A DNA stretch of 64,000 nucleotides from Mycobacterium innocens (GCF_900566055.1 NZ_UPHQ01000276.1:1-64000); one strand, 5' to 3'. Shown: positions 36,722-48,930, numbered from the stretch's first letter. Notes: generated by a model from the sequence alone, not told the origin. Translations and numbers: made by a program.

Positions 36722-38494
36722 ATGAGCGAATACCTGCTGGAGGCCGTGGACCGGCTGCCGTTCTCGACACCGGAAAAAGCCGGCCGCTACCGCACCGAGA
36801 ACTACCAGGGCGCCACCGATCTCAACTGGTACCTCACCGATCCCACGCTGCAGTTCACCATGGCGTACTACCTGGCGCCCGACGAACTGGGGGTCGCCGA
36901 GCCGCATTTGACCCGCATCGGTGCGCTGATGGGCGGCCCGGTAACGCGTTGGGCCGAGGAAACCGACCGCAACCCCCCGCAGCTGGAACGCTACGACCGG
37001 TGGGGCCACGACATCAGCCGGGTGGTGATGCCGGAATCGTTCACCCAGTCCAAGCGGGCCATTCTGGACGCCCAGCAAGCCTTGCGCGACGACTCCAAGC
37101 GGACCGGCGTGAGCCCGTCGCTGCCGCTGTTCGCTTCCAACTATCTGCTCAACCAAGCCGACATCGGGATGGCCTGCGCGCTGGGCACCGGCGGCAACAT
37201 GGTGCGGTCACTGGTAACGGCCTACGCGCCCCCCGACGTACGCGACTACGTCCTGGGAAAACTCAACTCCGGCGAGTGGGACGGCGAGGCGGCTCAGCTG
37301 ATGACCGAGCGCACCGGCGGCTCCGACCTGGGCGCGCTCGAGACGACCGCGACACGCTGTGGCGACGCCTGGCTGTTGAACGGCTTCAAATGGTTTGCGT
37401 CTAATTGCGCCGGTGAGGCTTTTGTGGTGCTGGCCAAACCCGAGGGCGCCCCCGACTCGACGCGGGGGGTGGCCTCCTTCCTGGTGTTGCGGGCACGGCG
37501 GGATGGCTCCCGCAACGGCGTGCGCGTCCGGCGGCTGAAGGACAAGTTGGGTACCCGCTCGGTCGCCTCCGGCGAGATCGAGTTCGTCGACGCCGAGGCC
37601 TTTCTGCTGTCCGGCGAACCACAGGCTGACTCCGGGCCGGCCGACGGCAAGGGGCTCGGGCGCATGATGGAACTGACCAACAAGTTACGGCTGGGCACCG
37701 CCTCGTTCGCCGTCGGCAACGCGCGCCGCGCCCTGGTCGAGTCGCTGTGCTATACCCGCCAGCGGCGCGCGTTCGGCGAGGCGTTGATCGACAAACCGCT
37801 GATCCGGCGCAAACTGGCCGAGATGATCGTCGACGTCGAAGCCGCGCTGGCGCTGATTTTCGACGGCACCGGAGCCACCAACCACCGTCAGCCGCAAACG
37901 ATCCGGCAACGCATCGCCGTGCCGGTGACCAAACTGCGGGTGTGCCGGCTCGGGCTCACCGCCGCGTCCGATGCGGTCGAGATGCACGGCGGTAACGGCT
38001 ACATCGAGACCTGGCCGGTGGCCCGGATCTTGCGGGACGCGCAGGTCAACACCATCTGGGAGGGCTCCGACAACATCCTTTGCCTCGACGTGCGGCGGGG
38101 CATGGAACAGTCGCGGGCGCACGAGCCGTTGCTGGCCCGGATGCGCGATGCGGTCTCGGTGTCCGACGACGGCGAGACCACGCGCCTGGTATCGCGGCGC
38201 ATCGAGGACCTCGATGCGGCGATCACGGCCTGGACGAAGCTGGACCGGAGGGTGGCCGAGGCGCGACTGTTCCCGCTGGCCCAATTCATGGGCGATGTCT
38301 ATGCCGGGGCGTTGCTCACCGAGCAGGCGGCGTGGGAGCGGGCCACCCGCGGCGCCGACCGCAAGGCGCTCGTGGCCCGGCTATACGCGCAGCGGTATCT
38401 GGCCGATCGCGGCCCGCTGCGCGGGATCGACACCGAATCCGTCGAAGCGCTGCAGCGCTTCGACGAGCTCGTGGCGGGGGCGCTCACTCTGTAG
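36722..38494 (+). CDS. fadE35: Acyl-CoA dehydrogenase FadE35 (AidB-like)
   Basis: A 590-residue acyl-CoA dehydrogenase, close to Rv3797 (FadE35, 588 residues). It has ALTGTGGN-type (ACALGTGGNMV) and QLMTERTGGSDLGALETTA flavin-binding regions, NGFKWFASNC, RLGTASFAVGNARRAL, and EMHGGNGYIETWPVARILRDAQVNTIWEGSDNI near the C-terminal domain. The extra C-terminal domain and this signature are those of the AidB/long-form group. The natural acyl substrate is unknown; position next to the mycolate genes suggests long-chain lipid metabolism. The gene is probably leaderless. Its stop codon lies inside one arm of a large terminator palindrome. Confidence 0.9.
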   Translation: MSEYLLEAVDRLPFSTPEKAGRYRTENYQGATDLNWYLTDPTLQFTMAYYLAPDELGVAEPHLTRIGALMGGPVTRWAEETDRNPPQLERYDRWGHDISRVVMPESFTQSKRAILDAQQALRDDSKRTGVSPSLPLFASNYLLNQADIGMACALGTGGNMVRSLVTAYAPPDVRDYVLGKLNSGEWDGEAAQLMTERTGGSDLGALETTATRCGDAWLLNGFKWFASNCAGEAFVVLAKPEGAPDSTRGVASFLVLRARRDGSRNGVRVRRLKDKLGTRSVASGEIEFVDAEAFLLSGEPQADSGPADGKGLGRMMELTNKLRLGTASFAVGNARRALVESLCYTRQRRAFGEALIDKPLIRRKLAEMIVDVEAALALIFDGTGATNHRQPQTIRQRIAVPVTKLRVCRLGLTAASDAVEMHGGNGYIETWPVARILRDAQVNTIWEGSDNILCLDVRRGMEQSRAHEPLLARMRDAVSVSDDGETTRLVSRRIEDLDAAITAWTKLDRRVAEARLFPLAQFMGDVYAGALLTEQAAWERATRGADRKALVARLYAQRYLADRGPLRGIDTESVEALQRFDELVAGALTL

Positions 38495-38560
38495 CGCGAG
38501 CAGTCGCAAAAGCCCCGCGACACGCCGGTCGACGGGCGCTTTTGCGACTGCTCGCGCTAC
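38491..38560. terminator. Bidirectional terminator, 23-base perfect arms
   Basis: Arms at 38491-38513 and 38538-38560 are exact reverse complements of 23 bases, with a 24-base loop that has its own CCCG/CGGG pairing. It separates convergent fadE35 and accD4. The arms include AAAAGC/GCTTTT, giving short U-runs in both directions. Related palindromes recur in mycobacterial genomes. Confidence 0.8.
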
Positions 38561-38564
38561 CTGG

Positions 38565-40118
38565 CTACACCGGGATCAGCCCGTGCTTGCGGCCCAACCG
38601 TTGCCATTGCTGCTTGTCTCGCAACAAGTGCATCGATCGGCGCAGCAGCAGCCGGGTTTCGTGCGGGTCGATGACTGCGTCGATAAACCCGCGCTCGGCG
38701 GCGATCCATGGAATCGCCATGTTGAGGTTGTAGTTCTCGATGAAAGACTTGCGAATTGCCTGCGCTTCCGGCGCATTGGGGTCCGGGAAGCGCTTCATCA
38801 GCAGCTGCGCGGCCCCCTCGGCGCCGATCACCGCGATGCGCGCGGTGGGCCAGGCGAAGTTGAAGTCGGCGGTCAGCTGCCGGGAGCCCATCACCGCGTA
38901 CGCGCCGCCGTAGGACTTGCGAACAGTGATGGTCACCTTCGGCACGTCGGCCTCGACCACGGAGTACAGGAACCGGCCGCCGCGCTTGATGATGCCCCGC
39001 TTCTCCTCCTCGGCGCCCGGCAGAAATCCGGGGGTGTCCACCACGAACACCAGCGGGATCTGGAATGAATCACAGAACCTGATGAACCGCGCCGCCTTGT
39101 CGGAAGCCTCGTTGTCGATGGCCCCGGACATGTGCATGGGCTGGTTGGCGATCACGCCCACCGGACGCCCGTCGACCCGGGCGTACCCGGTGATGATGGC
39201 CGGCCCGTGCTGCGCGGCGACGTCCAGGAAGTCGCCGTCGTCGAAGATGCGCATCAGGATCTCGTGCATGTCGTAGGCCGCATTGTCGGAGTCCGGGACG
39301 ATCGAATCCAGCTCCAGGTCGGTCGGGGTGATCCCCGGTTCCAGTCCGGGATTGATGACCGGCGGCTTGCCGAAGCAGTTGGACGGCAGGAACGACAGGA
39401 ATTCGCGCACGTACTGGAACGCCTCGGCTTCGGAGTTCACCACGTGGTGGATGTTGCCGTAGCGGGCCTGCGCGTCGGAGCCGCCGAGTTCGTCGAGGGT
39501 GACGTCCTCGCCGGTGACCTCCCGGATCACGTCAGGTCCGGTGACGAAGAAGTAGCCCTGGTCACGCACCGAGACCAGCAGGTCGTCCTGAATCGGCGAA
39601 TAGACCGCTCCCCCGGCGCACTTGCCGAAGATGAGGGAGATCTGCGGCACCACCCCGGACAGCGCCTCGTGGCGTTGGCCCAGCTCGGCATACCATGCCA
39701 ACGACGTGACGGCGTCCTGGATGCGGGCCCCGCCGGAGTCCTGGATGCCGACGATCGGGCAGCCGACCATCGCGCACCACTCCATCAGCCGGGCCACCTT
39801 GCGGCCGAACATCTCCCCGACGGTGCCGCCGAACACCGTCTGGTCGTGGGAGAACACCCCGACCGGGCGGCCGTTGATGAGCCCGTGCCCGGTCACCACC
39901 CCGTCGCCGTAGAGCGCGTTGGGGTCGCCCGGAGTGCGGCACAACGCCCCGATTTCGAAGAAGGTGCCCGGGTCCACCAGGTCGTAGACGCGGGCGCGGG
40001 CACTCGGGATGCCCTTCTTGTCGCGCTTGGCGGCGGCCTTCTCACCGCCGGGCTCCTTGGCCAGCTCCAGCTTTTCGCGTAGTTCGGCCAGCAGCTCGGC
40101 GGTGGTCTTCGTGCTCAC
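38565..40118 (-). CDS. accD4: Propionyl/acyl-CoA carboxylase beta subunit AccD4
   Basis: A 517-residue carboxyltransferase subunit matching Rv3799c. The N-terminal half has [24 protein letters not shown] and the C-terminal half [19 protein letters not shown] and [10 protein letters not shown], the two crotonase-like halves that bind biotin carboxyl and acyl-CoA. AccD4, with AccA3, AccD5 and AccE5, carboxylates the long fatty acyl-CoA that forms the mycolate alpha-branch for Pks13. It starts with GTG 40118, overlapping the pks13 stop by four bases, and is last in the fadD32-pks13-accD4 operon. Confidence 0.95.
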   Translation of the reverse strand: MSTKTTAELLAELREKLELAKEPGGEKAAAKRDKKGIPSARARVYDLVDPGTFFEIGALCRTPGDPNALYGDGVVTGHGLINGRPVGVFSHDQTVFGGTVGEMFGRKVARLMEWCAMVGCPIVGIQDSGGARIQDAVTSLAWYAELGQRHEALSGVVPQISLIFGKCAGGAVYSPIQDDLLVSVRDQGYFFVTGPDVIREVTGEDVTLDELGGSDAQARYGNIHHVVNSEAEAFQYVREFLSFLPSNCFGKPPVINPGLEPGITPTDLELDSIVPDSDNAAYDMHEILMRIFDDGDFLDVAAQHGPAIITGYARVDGRPVGVIANQPMHMSGAIDNEASDKAARFIRFCDSFQIPLVFVVDTPGFLPGAEEEKRGIIKRGGRFLYSVVEADVPKVTITVRKSYGGAYAVMGSRQLTADFNFAWPTARIAVIGAEGAAQLLMKRFPDPNAPEAQAIRKSFIENYNLNMAIPWIAAERGFIDAVIDPHETRLLLRRSMHLLRDKQQWQRLGRKHGLIPV

Positions 40119-43100
40119 TTAGGGGCCCTCTGTTCAGCCTCGACGTTGTCTAACGCGCGGCTCATGTGCTCACCCACCTTGGCGATGATCGGCTCGTCGA
40201 TGGCCTGGATGTGCTCGCCGCCGATCGGCACGACCTCGAGGTCGGAGACGTATTCGCCCCACCCGCCGTCCGGCTGGCGAACGGCATATCGCGGCTCGAA
40301 CATGATCGCGTCGTCATGGTAGCGGTCGGCCATGTAGAGGGTGACATGCCCGTCGTACGGCTGGATCTGCGCGGTGTCGATCGCCCGGTTGTCCAGGTAC
40401 GACGTGCGCTGGTGCTCGATGATCCCGGCCGGGATCTGCACACCCGACTCCCGGACGGCGTCGAGCACCAACCGGACCTGGCCCTCGTCGTCGAGCTCCT
40501 CGAGCTGCTCGTACGGGATCGCCGGGATGGTGACGTTGAAGGTCTTCTCGGCGAAACGGGCATAGCGGTCCCAGCGCTTGCGGATCTCCTCCTTGGTCTG
40601 GGGGATCTCCTCGCCGGCCCGCACCGCATCGATCAGGCCCACGAATCGGACGTCCTTGCCGAGCCGCTTGAGCCCGATCGCGCACGCGTAGGCCAGCACC
40701 CCGCCCAGCGACCAGCCGACCAGGATGTAGGGCCCGTCGCCCTGCATCTCGATCAGCTTCGGGACATATTGGGCGGCACGCTCTTCGATCGACCCCTCGA
40801 CCCGCTCGAAGCCGTACATCGGGGCGTCGGCCGGCAACCGGTTGAGCAATGGCTCGTAGACCACGGTCGACCCGCCGGCCGGGTGGAACACGAACACCGG
40901 CGGCTTGGTGCTGCCCTCCGGCCGGGCCCGCAGCGTGCGCACGAACCCGTCGATCTGCCCGGCCTCCAGGTAGCCGCGCACCTTGTCGGCCAGTGCCTCG
41001 ATGTTCTCCGACGTCAGCACATCCTCGGCGGTGATCGGGCCTTCGGCGCGCTCGGAGAGCCGCTGCGCCATCTTGGCCGCCTTGTCGTCGTCCAACTTGG
41101 GCAGCGGGTTGAAGATGCCGCCCGGCGACTTGCCGGTGACGATCGCCCAGGTGGCGAAGGTGACCCGCTCGGCGGCATCGCGCGGCGGCACGTCGGAGTT
41201 GAGTGCCTTGGCGACCGCTTCCTGATTGAGCGCCTCAGCGGCACCCTTGAGATTCGGCTGTCCGTTACCCGACGGGCCAGAAGGATCGGCGGGCGGCGGC
41301 GGTACCGGAATGTCCGAAGCGGGTGCGCCCTGGGCTTCCGGTGCGGCTTGCGGATCAGGCACCGGTGCAGTCACCGTGGAAACCGTTGCACCACTGATCA
41401 ATTCAGCCTGCGCCCGGGCAATCTCCTCAGCGGTCTGCGTCTTCTGGTACTCGCTGAGCTGCTCGACCTCGTCGCGGTGCTGGACCGCGTATTCGATCAG
41501 CTTCTCGACGGCGTAGAGGTTGGCGTCGCGCACCGCCGTCAACTGGATCGGGGGCAGGTCGAAGTCGTACTCGACGCGGTTCTTGATCCGCACCGCCATC
41601 AGCGAGTCGAGCCCGAGCTCGATCAGCGGCACCTCCCACGGCAGGTCCTCGGGCTCGTAACCCATGGCCGACCCGACGATCATGCCGAGCCGATCGGCGA
41701 TCGTCTCACCGGAATCCGGCGACCATCTGCCCATGTCGGACGGCAGATAGCGATTGGTCAGGCTGTCGGTCAGCGTGTCAGCCTCCGGCTCGACAGGTGC
41801 TTCAGGCACCACCGGCGCCGCAGCGGCGATCGCCGCGCCCGCCCCAACCTGGACCGGCAACACCGCTTCGGAACCGGTCCGGGCCACCAGGGCGTCGTAG
41901 ACCAGCGTGAACGATTCGTCGATGCGAGCGTGCACCTGGACGGAGGCCCCGCCCGGATGCCGGGTCATGGTGGTCACCAGCCGGGCACCCTCGGCGGGCA
42001 CCGCACGCTGCTCGGCGGCCGTCAGCTGGGCGTCGGTAAGCACTTGCGCCGAAGCGGCTCTCACCAAAGCCGCGAGGTCCGCCTGGCCGTCTCGCGGGGC
42101 GTACTCCCACACGTGGCGGCCATCCGGCAGCGCGACATGGTTGCCCGGCATGATCACCGAGGCGTCGCCGGAGAAGTGTGCGTCGAGCCAGTGCTCCTTG
42201 CGCTTGAAGCGGGTCGGCGGGATGTTCGCAAAATCTTCGGGGCCCTTGGCACGGCTGAATAGCGTCCAGATGTCGAGGTCGTGGCCGTACACATAGAGCT
42301 GGGCCATGGTCGAGATCATCGACTCGACCTCGTCCTGCTTACGGGCCAGTGTCGGGATCAGCTGGGCGTCATGCAGACCGGCGGCGGCCGTGGTCAGGCC
42401 CACCTGCATCAGCGCCACCGGGTTGGGTGCCAGCTCCAGGAATGTGGTGTGCCCGCTGTCGACGGCGTTGCGGATCCCGTGGGTGAAGTAGACGGAATGC
42501 CGCAGCCCCTTCTTCCAGTATTCGACGTCGTGGATGGGCTCGCTGCCCGGCTTGATGTAGCTGCCCTCGTGCACCGTCGAGTAGACCCCGCAGGTGGGGC
42601 TCATCGCCTTGATGCCCTGCAGCTCCGCGGCCAGCTCGCCCAGCAGCGGATCCATCTGCTGAGTGTGGCTGGCGCCCTTGGTCTGAAACTTACGGGCGAA
42701 CTTGCCCTCGGCCTCCGCGCGGGCGATGATCGCGTCCACCTGCTCGGGCGGGCCGCCGATCACGGTCTGGGTGGGTGCGGCGTAGACGCACACCTCAAGA
42801 TCAGGAAAGTCGGAGAACACCGTCTTGATCTCGTCGGCGGAGTACTCCACCAGCGCCATCAACCGGATGTACTCCCCGAACAGCATCGCCTCGCCCTCAC
42901 CCATCAGGTGCGAGCGCGAGCAGATGGTGCGGGTGGCGTCGCGCAGCGACAGACCGCCGGCGAAATACGCCGACGCCGCCTCACCCAGCGACTGTCCGAC
43001 CACCGCGGCCGGCTTGGCGCCGTGGTGCTTGAGCAGCTCACCGAGGGCGATCTGGATCGCGAAGATGGTGACCTGGGTGGTCTCGATGCCGTAGTCCTGC

Positions 43101-45421
43101 GAGTCGTCGAGGATCAGCTCCAGCACCGAATACCCGAGTTCGTCCTGGACCAGCGCGTCGACCTTCTCGATCCACTCGGCGAACACCGGATTGCGCAGGT
43201 AGAGGCTCTTGCCCATCTTGCGGTGCTGGGCACCGAAACCGGCGAGCACCCAGACCGGGCCGTTGGTCACCGGCCCGTCGACGCTGAACACGTTCGGCGC
43301 CTGCTTGCCCGCGGCGACGGCCCGTAGCCCCTTGATCGCTTCCTCGTGATCGTGGGCCAGCACCACCGCGCGGGAGCGGCCGTGGTTGCGCCGCGACAGC
43401 GACCGGCCGATGGACTCCAGCGACGACGCCTGCCCTTCGGCGCCTTCCATCCAGTCGGCCAGCTCGGCGGCCGCGGCCTTCTTGCGGGAGGTCAGGAACG
43501 CCGACACTGCCAGCGGGATCAACGGCGGGCTAGCCTCTTGTGCCGCAAGCTCTTCCAGCGCGGCCTGCTTGAGCCGCAGCGCTTCCTCGGTGACGCCCGG
43601 CAGTTCGGGCTCTTCTTCGGCCCCGCTAACTCCCAACGCTGTGTCGGTGATGATGTTGCCGAAGTCGTCGAACCGCAGCGCGTGGCCTTCCAGCGCGGGC
43701 GCCTCGGACGGTGCCGCCTCGGCGGGCGTCGCCGGCTCGGGCTCCGGTTCACGCGCCTCTTTCTCCACCACGTCGCGCGGTAACACCTCACGCACGACCA
43801 CGTGCGCGTTGGCGCCGCCGAAGCCGAAGCTCGACACCCCGGCGACGGCGTACCCGCCGTACCGCGGCCAGTCGGTCACCGTGTCGATCACCTTCAGCCG
43901 CATCGCGTCGAAGTCGATGTAGGGGCTGGGCCCGGCGAAGTTGATCGACGGCGGCAGCTTGTCGTGCTGCAGGGCGAGCACCACCTTGGCCATGCTGGCC
44001 GCACCGGCCGCCGACTCCAGGTGTCCGACATTGGTTTTCACCGCGCCGAGCAGCGCCGGCCGCTCGGCGGGACGGCCCTTGCCGACGACCCGGCCCAGCG
44101 CCTCGGCCTCGATCGGGTCACCGAGGACGGTCCCGGTGCCGTGCGCCTCGATGTAGTCGACGGTGCGCGGGTCGATGCCGGCGTCCTTGTAGGCCCGCCG
44201 CAGCACGTCGGCCTGGGCGTCCTGGTTGGGCGCGATCAGGCCGTTCGACCGGCCGTCGTGGTTGACCGCGCTGCCGGCGATCACGGCCAGGATCTGGTCG
44301 CCGTCGCGGCGGGCGTCGTCGACCCGCTTGAGCACCAGCATCCCGCCGCCCTCGGAGCGGGTGTAGCCGTCGGCGTCCGAGGAGAACGACTTGATCCGGC
44401 CGTCGGGGGCCAGCACCTGTCCGATCTCGTCGAAACCCAGCGTGACCACGGGCGTGATCAAGGCATTGACCCCACCGGCCACCGCGACGTCGCATTCGCC
44501 GTTGCGCAGGGCCTGCACCGCCTGATGGGTGGCCACCAGTGAACTCGAGCATGCGGTGTCGACCGCGACCGAAGGGCCGCGGAAGTCATAGAAGTACGAC
44601 ACCCGGTTGGCGATGATCGAGGTGGCGGTGCCGGTGATCGCGTACGGGTGGGCGACCGTGGGATCGGATACCGCCAGGAAGCTGTAGTCGTTGTTGGAGA
44701 CACCGACGTACACGCCGACGGCCCCGCCGCGCAGGCTCGATGCCGGGATGCGGGCGTGTTCGAGCGCCTCCCAGGTCAGCTCCAGCGCCATCCGCTGCTG
44801 CGGGTCGATGTTGTCGGCCTCGGTCTTGGCCACCGCGAAGAACTCCGAGTCGAAGCCCTTGATGTCCTTCAGGTAGCCGCCACGGGTACGCGCGTTGGCG
44901 ACCCGCTTGGCCAGGCGCGGCTCTTCGAGGAATTCCGTCCAGCGGCCTTCGGGCAGGTCGGTGATGGCGTCGCGGCCATCCAGCAGCGCCTGCCAGGTTT
45001 CGTCGGGTGTGTTCATGTCGCCGGGCAGCCGGGTGGACAAGCCCACGATCGCGATGTCGACCCGCTCGGCGGGACCGTTGCGGCTCCAGTCGGTGACGTC
45101 GATGCCGTCGTCGGCCCTTTCGGGTTCGCCTTCGACGATCCGGGTGGCCAGCGACTCGATGGTCGGATGCTGGAAGGCCACCGCGACCGACAGCGTGACG
45201 CCGGTCAGGTCTTCGATGTCGGCCGCCATCGCCACGGCATCGCGCGACGACAAGCCCAACTCCACCATCGGCACCGACTCGTCGATCGAGTCCGGCGACT
45301 TGCCGACCGCGTTGCCCACCCAGTTGCGCAGCCACTGCCGCATCTCGGGGACCGTGATCTCGGTCCTGTTGGCGGGCGGGTTCTCCGGGTCGTTCGCCTG
45401 GGATACGTCTATGTCAGCCAT
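40115..45421 (-). CDS. pks13: Polyketide synthase Pks13, mycolic acid condensase
   Basis: A 1768-residue type I polyketide synthase with domain order ACP-KS-AT-ACP-TE. Ser59 (LGLSSRD) is the N-terminal ACP attachment site; Cys291 (DTACSSS) is the ketosynthase nucleophile; Ser811 (GQSLGEA) is the acyltransferase nucleophile; Ser1273 (LGLDSLM) is the C-terminal ACP site; Ser1571 (GWSLGG) is the thioesterase nucleophile. It condenses the meromycoloyl chain from FadD32 with the carboxylated alpha chain to give the mycolate precursor. ATG 45421 matches the family N-terminus. It begins 23 bases after fadD32. The linker before the TE is Pro/Ala-rich and accounts for the slight extra length. Confidence 0.97.
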   Translation of the reverse strand: MADIDVSQANDPENPPANRTEITVPEMRQWLRNWVGNAVGKSPDSIDESVPMVELGLSSRDAVAMAADIEDLTGVTLSVAVAFQHPTIESLATRIVEGEPERADDGIDVTDWSRNGPAERVDIAIVGLSTRLPGDMNTPDETWQALLDGRDAITDLPEGRWTEFLEEPRLAKRVANARTRGGYLKDIKGFDSEFFAVAKTEADNIDPQQRMALELTWEALEHARIPASSLRGGAVGVYVGVSNNDYSFLAVSDPTVAHPYAITGTATSIIANRVSYFYDFRGPSVAVDTACSSSLVATHQAVQALRNGECDVAVAGGVNALITPVVTLGFDEIGQVLAPDGRIKSFSSDADGYTRSEGGGMLVLKRVDDARRDGDQILAVIAGSAVNHDGRSNGLIAPNQDAQADVLRRAYKDAGIDPRTVDYIEAHGTGTVLGDPIEAEALGRVVGKGRPAERPALLGAVKTNVGHLESAAGAASMAKVVLALQHDKLPPSINFAGPSPYIDFDAMRLKVIDTVTDWPRYGGYAVAGVSSFGFGGANAHVVVREVLPRDVVEKEAREPEPEPATPAEAAPSEAPALEGHALRFDDFGNIITDTALGVSGAEEEPELPGVTEEALRLKQAALEELAAQEASPPLIPLAVSAFLTSRKKAAAAELADWMEGAEGQASSLESIGRSLSRRNHGRSRAVVLAHDHEEAIKGLRAVAAGKQAPNVFSVDGPVTNGPVWVLAGFGAQHRKMGKSLYLRNPVFAEWIEKVDALVQDELGYSVLELILDDSQDYGIETTQVTIFAIQIALGELLKHHGAKPAAVVGQSLGEAASAYFAGGLSLRDATRTICSRSHLMGEGEAMLFGEYIRLMALVEYSADEIKTVFSDFPDLEVCVYAAPTQTVIGGPPEQVDAIIARAEAEGKFARKFQTKGASHTQQMDPLLGELAAELQGIKAMSPTCGVYSTVHEGSYIKPGSEPIHDVEYWKKGLRHSVYFTHGIRNAVDSGHTTFLELAPNPVALMQVGLTTAAAGLHDAQLIPTLARKQDEVESMISTMAQLYVYGHDLDIWTLFSRAKGPEDFANIPPTRFKRKEHWLDAHFSGDASVIMPGNHVALPDGRHVWEYAPRDGQADLAALVRAASAQVLTDAQLTAAEQRAVPAEGARLVTTMTRHPGGASVQVHARIDESFTLVYDALVARTGSEAVLPVQVGAGAAIAAAAPVVPEAPVEPEADTLTDSLTNRYLPSDMGRWSPDSGETIADRLGMIVGSAMGYEPEDLPWEVPLIELGLDSLMAVRIKNRVEYDFDLPPIQLTAVRDANLYAVEKLIEYAVQHRDEVEQLSEYQKTQTAEEIARAQAELISGATVSTVTAPVPDPQAAPEAQGAPASDIPVPPPPADPSGPSGNGQPNLKGAAEALNQEAVAKALNSDVPPRDAAERVTFATWAIVTGKSPGGIFNPLPKLDDDKAAKMAQRLSERAEGPITAEDVLTSENIEALADKVRGYLEAGQIDGFVRTLRARPEGSTKPPVFVFHPAGGSTVVYEPLLNRLPADAPMYGFERVEGSIEERAAQYVPKLIEMQGDGPYILVGWSLGGVLAYACAIGLKRLGKDVRFVGLIDAVRAGEEIPQTKEEIRKRWDRYARFAEKTFNVTIPAIPYEQLEELDDEGQVRLVLDAVRESGVQIPAGIIEHQRTSYLDNRAIDTAQIQPYDGHVTLYMADRYHDDAIMFEPRYAVRQPDGGWGEYVSDLEVVPIGGEHIQAIDEPIIAKVGEHMSRALDNVEAEQRAPK

Positions 45422-45444
45422 GGGTACCTTTGTGGTTCTGGGGC

Positions 45445-47334
45445 TCAGGATTCGGTGGCAAACGCCGTCGGGGAAGCGACGCCGCTGCGCAGGCTGCCGT
45501 CGAGGTAGGCAGCTCGGCACGCGCGCCGTCCGATCTTGCCGCTGGAGGTCCGGGGAATCGTGCCGGCCGATACCAACAGCAGATCCCGCACAGTCACCCC
45601 ATGTCCGACGGCGATGGCGGCACGGATGTCGTCGGCGATGGGCTGGTACTCCAGTTTGTGCGTACCGGCAGCGCGTTCGGCGACGATCACCAGCTGCTCG
45701 GAGGTGTCCTCGGGGTCGAACTTCAGCCCGGCGTGCGGGTCGTCGAACACCTTCTGCGGTAACTGGTTGGCGGGCACCGAGAAGGCGGCCACGTAGCCGA
45801 CGCGCAAGGCCTTGTTCGACTCCTGCGCGGTGAACTCCAGGTCCTGCGGGTAGTGGTTGCGGCCGTCGATGATGACCAGGTCCTTGATCCGGCCCGCTAT
45901 ATAGAGGTGTCCCTTGAAGTAGGTGCCGTAGTCGCCGGTGCGTACCCACAGTCCGTCGTCGGGGGCCCCCTCGGCGTGCGACTCGCTGATCCGCGACTTC
46001 AGGATGTTGCGGAATATCTGAGCGGATTCTTCTTCCTTGCCCCAGTAGCCGATGCCCAGGTTGTTGCCGTGCAGCCAGATTTCGCCGATTTGCCCGTCCG
46101 GCAACTCACTGGCGGTGTCTGGGTCGACGATAACGGCCCATTCGTCGACGCCGACCTTGCCGGCCGAAACCTGCGCGACGGCGTTCGGCGCGTCGGCGGG
46201 CACCTCGACGAAACGCTGCTTGTTCAGCTCGTCGCGGTCGACGTGGATGACGGTCGGCGGCTCGTTGGGCGCGGTAGTCGAGACGAACAGCGTCGCCTCG
46301 GCCAGACCGTAGGACGGCTTGACCGCAGTCTCGGGCAGACCGTACGGCGCGAAGGCATTGAAGAATTTGCGCATCGACGCCGGCGACACCGGTTCGCTGC
46401 CGTTGAGGATGCCCTTGACGTTGCTCAGGTCCAATGGTGGCTCGTCGTCGCGGGGCAGACCGCGCACCGCCGCATGCTCGAAGGCAAAGTTCGGTGCGGC
46501 GGAGAATGTTCCCCCGGTTTCGCCGGGCTTACGAGCGAGTTCGCGAATCCAGCGGCCGGGCCGGCGCACGAATGCGGCCGGGGTCATGAAGGTGAAGCTG
46601 TGGCCCAGCACCGACGTCAGCAGCACGGTGATCAGGCCCATATCGTGGAAGAACGGCAGCCAACTGACACCACGGTCGCCTTCTTGCCCTTCCAGGGCAT
46701 GGAGCACTTGCAGCACGTTGGTCGGCAGGTTCAGATGGGTGATCTGCACGCCGGTCGGGGTGCGGGTCGATCCGGAGGTGTACTGCAGATAGGCCGTGGT
46801 CGACTCGTTGGCGTCGGGCTCCTGCCACGTCGCGGCGACCTCGGTGGGAACCGCGTCGACGGCGATGACCCGGGGCCGCTCCTTTGCCGAGCGGCTGCGG
46901 ATGAACTTGCGCACACCTTCGGCGGAGTCGGTGGTGGTCAGAATGGTCGACGGGGTGCAGTCGTCGAGTACCGCGTGCAAGCGGCCGACGTGACCTGGCT
47001 CGGCCGGGTCGAACAACGGCACCGCGATCCGGCCGGAGTACAGCGCGCCGAAGAAGGAGATCAGGTAGTCCAGGTTCTGTGGGCACAGGATGGCGATACG
47101 GTCGCCGGGCTGGGTGACCTGTTGCAGCCGGGCGCCGACGGCGCGGTTGCGCGCGCTGAACTCCGACCACAGGATGTCGCGTTCGATGCCGTCCCGTTCG
47201 GTGGAGAAGTCCAGGAACCGGTAGGCCAGCTTGTCGCCACGCACCTTCGCCCATTTTTCGACGTGCCGCACCAGATTGGTGTTCTCCGGGAACCGGATTC
47301 GTCCATTCACGATGAACGGGTTGTGGTACGCCAT
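45445..47334 (-). CDS. fadD32: Long-chain fatty-acyl-AMP ligase FadD32
   Basis: A 629-residue fatty-acyl-AMP ligase matching Rv3801c. The adenylate-forming motifs are [36 protein letters not shown], and the hinge and C-terminal [20 protein letters not shown], with the terminal [12 protein letters not shown] lysine. FadD32 activates meromycolic acid as acyl-AMP and loads it onto the N-terminal ACP of Pks13. ATG 47334 is preferred because AGGAGAGG lies just upstream; GTG 47352 in frame adds six residues and would place the start before that site. It is first in the fadD32-pks13-accD4 operon, and two tandem palindromes lie upstream. Confidence 0.96.
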   Translation of the reverse strand: MAYHNPFIVNGRIRFPENTNLVRHVEKWAKVRGDKLAYRFLDFSTERDGIERDILWSEFSARNRAVGARLQQVTQPGDRIAILCPQNLDYLISFFGALYSGRIAVPLFDPAEPGHVGRLHAVLDDCTPSTILTTTDSAEGVRKFIRSRSAKERPRVIAVDAVPTEVAATWQEPDANESTTAYLQYTSGSTRTPTGVQITHLNLPTNVLQVLHALEGQEGDRGVSWLPFFHDMGLITVLLTSVLGHSFTFMTPAAFVRRPGRWIRELARKPGETGGTFSAAPNFAFEHAAVRGLPRDDEPPLDLSNVKGILNGSEPVSPASMRKFFNAFAPYGLPETAVKPSYGLAEATLFVSTTAPNEPPTVIHVDRDELNKQRFVEVPADAPNAVAQVSAGKVGVDEWAVIVDPDTASELPDGQIGEIWLHGNNLGIGYWGKEEESAQIFRNILKSRISESHAEGAPDDGLWVRTGDYGTYFKGHLYIAGRIKDLVIIDGRNHYPQDLEFTAQESNKALRVGYVAAFSVPANQLPQKVFDDPHAGLKFDPEDTSEQLVIVAERAAGTHKLEYQPIADDIRAAIAVGHGVTVRDLLLVSAGTIPRTSSGKIGRRACRAAYLDGSLRSGVASPTAFATES

Positions 47335-47363
47335 GCCGCCCTCTCCTGTCACAACACTGCTTG

Positions 47364-47408
47364 GTCGGCTACGCCGACAGGGTTTACATCGTGGTCGGCT
47401 CCGCCGAC
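47364..47408 (-). promoter_or_regulatory. Tandem GTCGGC-N3-GCCGAC palindromes upstream of fadD32
   Basis: Two copies at 47364-47378 and 47394-47408 are spaced exactly 30 bases and each is followed on the plus strand by a TTACATC-like segment. They lie 30-75 bases before the fadD32 start and could be operators or leader hairpins. Confidence 0.45.
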
Positions 47409-47683
47409 GAGTTACATCCGTGCGCGATCCAGCCCCTGAGCGGCGCGAACACTCGCGGGCGCGCCGATCGTTGCCAGCTACGACCCCACAGGGTCATCCA
47501 CATGCTCTTAAATTTCTCTTAATGTTAAGGGCCATGAAGCGTCAGACCAAATCACAAGGTACCGCTGATCCCATTACGATCAGGGCACTCGCGGCTGTGT
47601 CCCGGTGCCCCAATCCGCAAGCACCCGGGTGCTGCGGTGCCTGGCGCGTCCCCGCCCGCCGTGTTCGGGCCACCCGTCCCATC
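47409..47683. other. Intergenic region between culp6 and fadD32
   Basis: No gene is seen. An AT-rich segment at about 47504-47530 holds CTTAA-TG-TTAAG arms (47518-47529) and a repeated CTCTTAA, which could be part of the fadD32 promoter or operator. The culp6 stop has no clear terminator hairpin. Confidence 0.4.
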
Positions 47684-48700
47684 TCAGCCGTGTTTGGGAT
47701 GCGGCGCCTTGTCGACGAGGTCACGCGCCCAGTTCAACGTCCATTGCGTAGCCGGCTGCCCGTCGGAGTTCCAGAATTCGGGGGTGGCGTACATCGCGTG
47801 GACCGGTTGGCCGGCCCCGCCGGCCAACGTGTTGAGGGTGGTCGGCAGGTTGGCGGGACTGAACGCCTCCTGCGGGGCGGCGCAAATCAGATCGCCCTGG
47901 GCACAGATCTCGTTGGTGCGACTGTCGAGCGCGCCGAAACCGCCCGGGCGTGCCCCCGTCATCGTCAAGCCGAGCCCGGACAGCACCGGCACCTCATGCA
48001 GGGTGACCTCGGCGCCCTCACCCGGCGGGCTGGGCGGGATGTCGTTGCCCACCCCCGGCTGGCGACGGCCATCGGCGATCAGCGTCACGCCCAGCACCAG
48101 GTCGTCATCGACCGACCCGCGGCCGTTGCCGATATCGCTGGCGACATCGCCGGCAATCACCGCCCCCTGCGAGAAACCGACGACCACATAGCTGGTCAAC
48201 GGACACTTGTTATTCATGTCCGTCATGGCCTGCACCATCGCGCGGGTGCCCTCCGCCCGGCTTTCGTTGTAGGACATTTGACCGTCGGAAGTGAGCGGAT
48301 TGTGGAACTGTGCGGTGTAGGGAACCGTGTACGTCTGCACCCGCGATCCGGGGAACTGCTGGGAGATCGGCCCGGTCACACTGAGTAGCAACGCCTTCGG
48401 GAACTGCATCGGGTCGAGCGGGTTGTCCTGCGGTGACGACTCCCAGGTGCCGGGTACGGCGATCAACTGCACGTCCGGGCAAGACGCATCCTGGAAGGCG
48501 GGCCGGGGCTTGCGTGGGTGAGAGGTGGTGGGACCCGGGGTCAGCACCCCGGGCGGTACTGCGCTGGGCGGTGCTTCCTGGCGGCGCAGCATGACCACGC
48601 CGGCGACGATGACCAGCGCGACGACCGACGCCAGGGCACCGGCCGCAACCCAGGCGAGGATTCGTTGGCGGCGTCTTCTGCGCCGGGAGTTGGTAGCCAT
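47684..48700 (-). CDS. culp6: Cutinase-like (phospho)lipase Culp6 (Rv3802c homologue)
   Basis: A 338-residue protein with a basic N-terminus and one membrane anchor ([21 protein letters not shown]), a Pro-rich linker, and a cutinase domain. The nucleophile serine is in [14 protein letters not shown]; the family aspartate is in QGDLICA and the histidine in GQPVHAMYA. Rv3802c is an essential envelope lipase/thioesterase associated with mycolate and lipid homeostasis. AGGAG lies just before ATG 48700. It lies between fbpD and fadD32 on the same strand, the conserved order. Confidence 0.92.
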   Translation of the reverse strand: MATNSRRRRRRQRILAWVAAGALASVVALVIVAGVVMLRRQEAPPSAVPPGVLTPGPTTSHPRKPRPAFQDASCPDVQLIAVPGTWESSPQDNPLDPMQFPKALLLSVTGPISQQFPGSRVQTYTVPYTAQFHNPLTSDGQMSYNESRAEGTRAMVQAMTDMNNKCPLTSYVVVGFSQGAVIAGDVASDIGNGRGSVDDDLVLGVTLIADGRRQPGVGNDIPPSPPGEGAEVTLHEVPVLSGLGLTMTGARPGGFGALDSRTNEICAQGDLICAAPQEAFSPANLPTTLNTLAGGAGQPVHAMYATPEFWNSDGQPATQWTLNWARDLVDKAPHPKHG

Positions 48701-48930
48701 GTTCTCCTGCTAGCAGCATCGGTAAGTCTGAGTACAGTGTGCGGTCGGCGGCGGTGTCGCGCATACTCGCCGCCCGAGCCGGCTGAAGTCACCCACACCG
48801 CGTCGGAACACGGTGGCGCCGCCCTCTGCTGCACCCCATACACGGTACCGGCTGGTGACGAAGTTCCGTCCCGGACGATGTCTGCGCCGCGCGTCCCCGG
48901 TGCGGCTAGGTGGATCCGCCCGTCGGCTCG

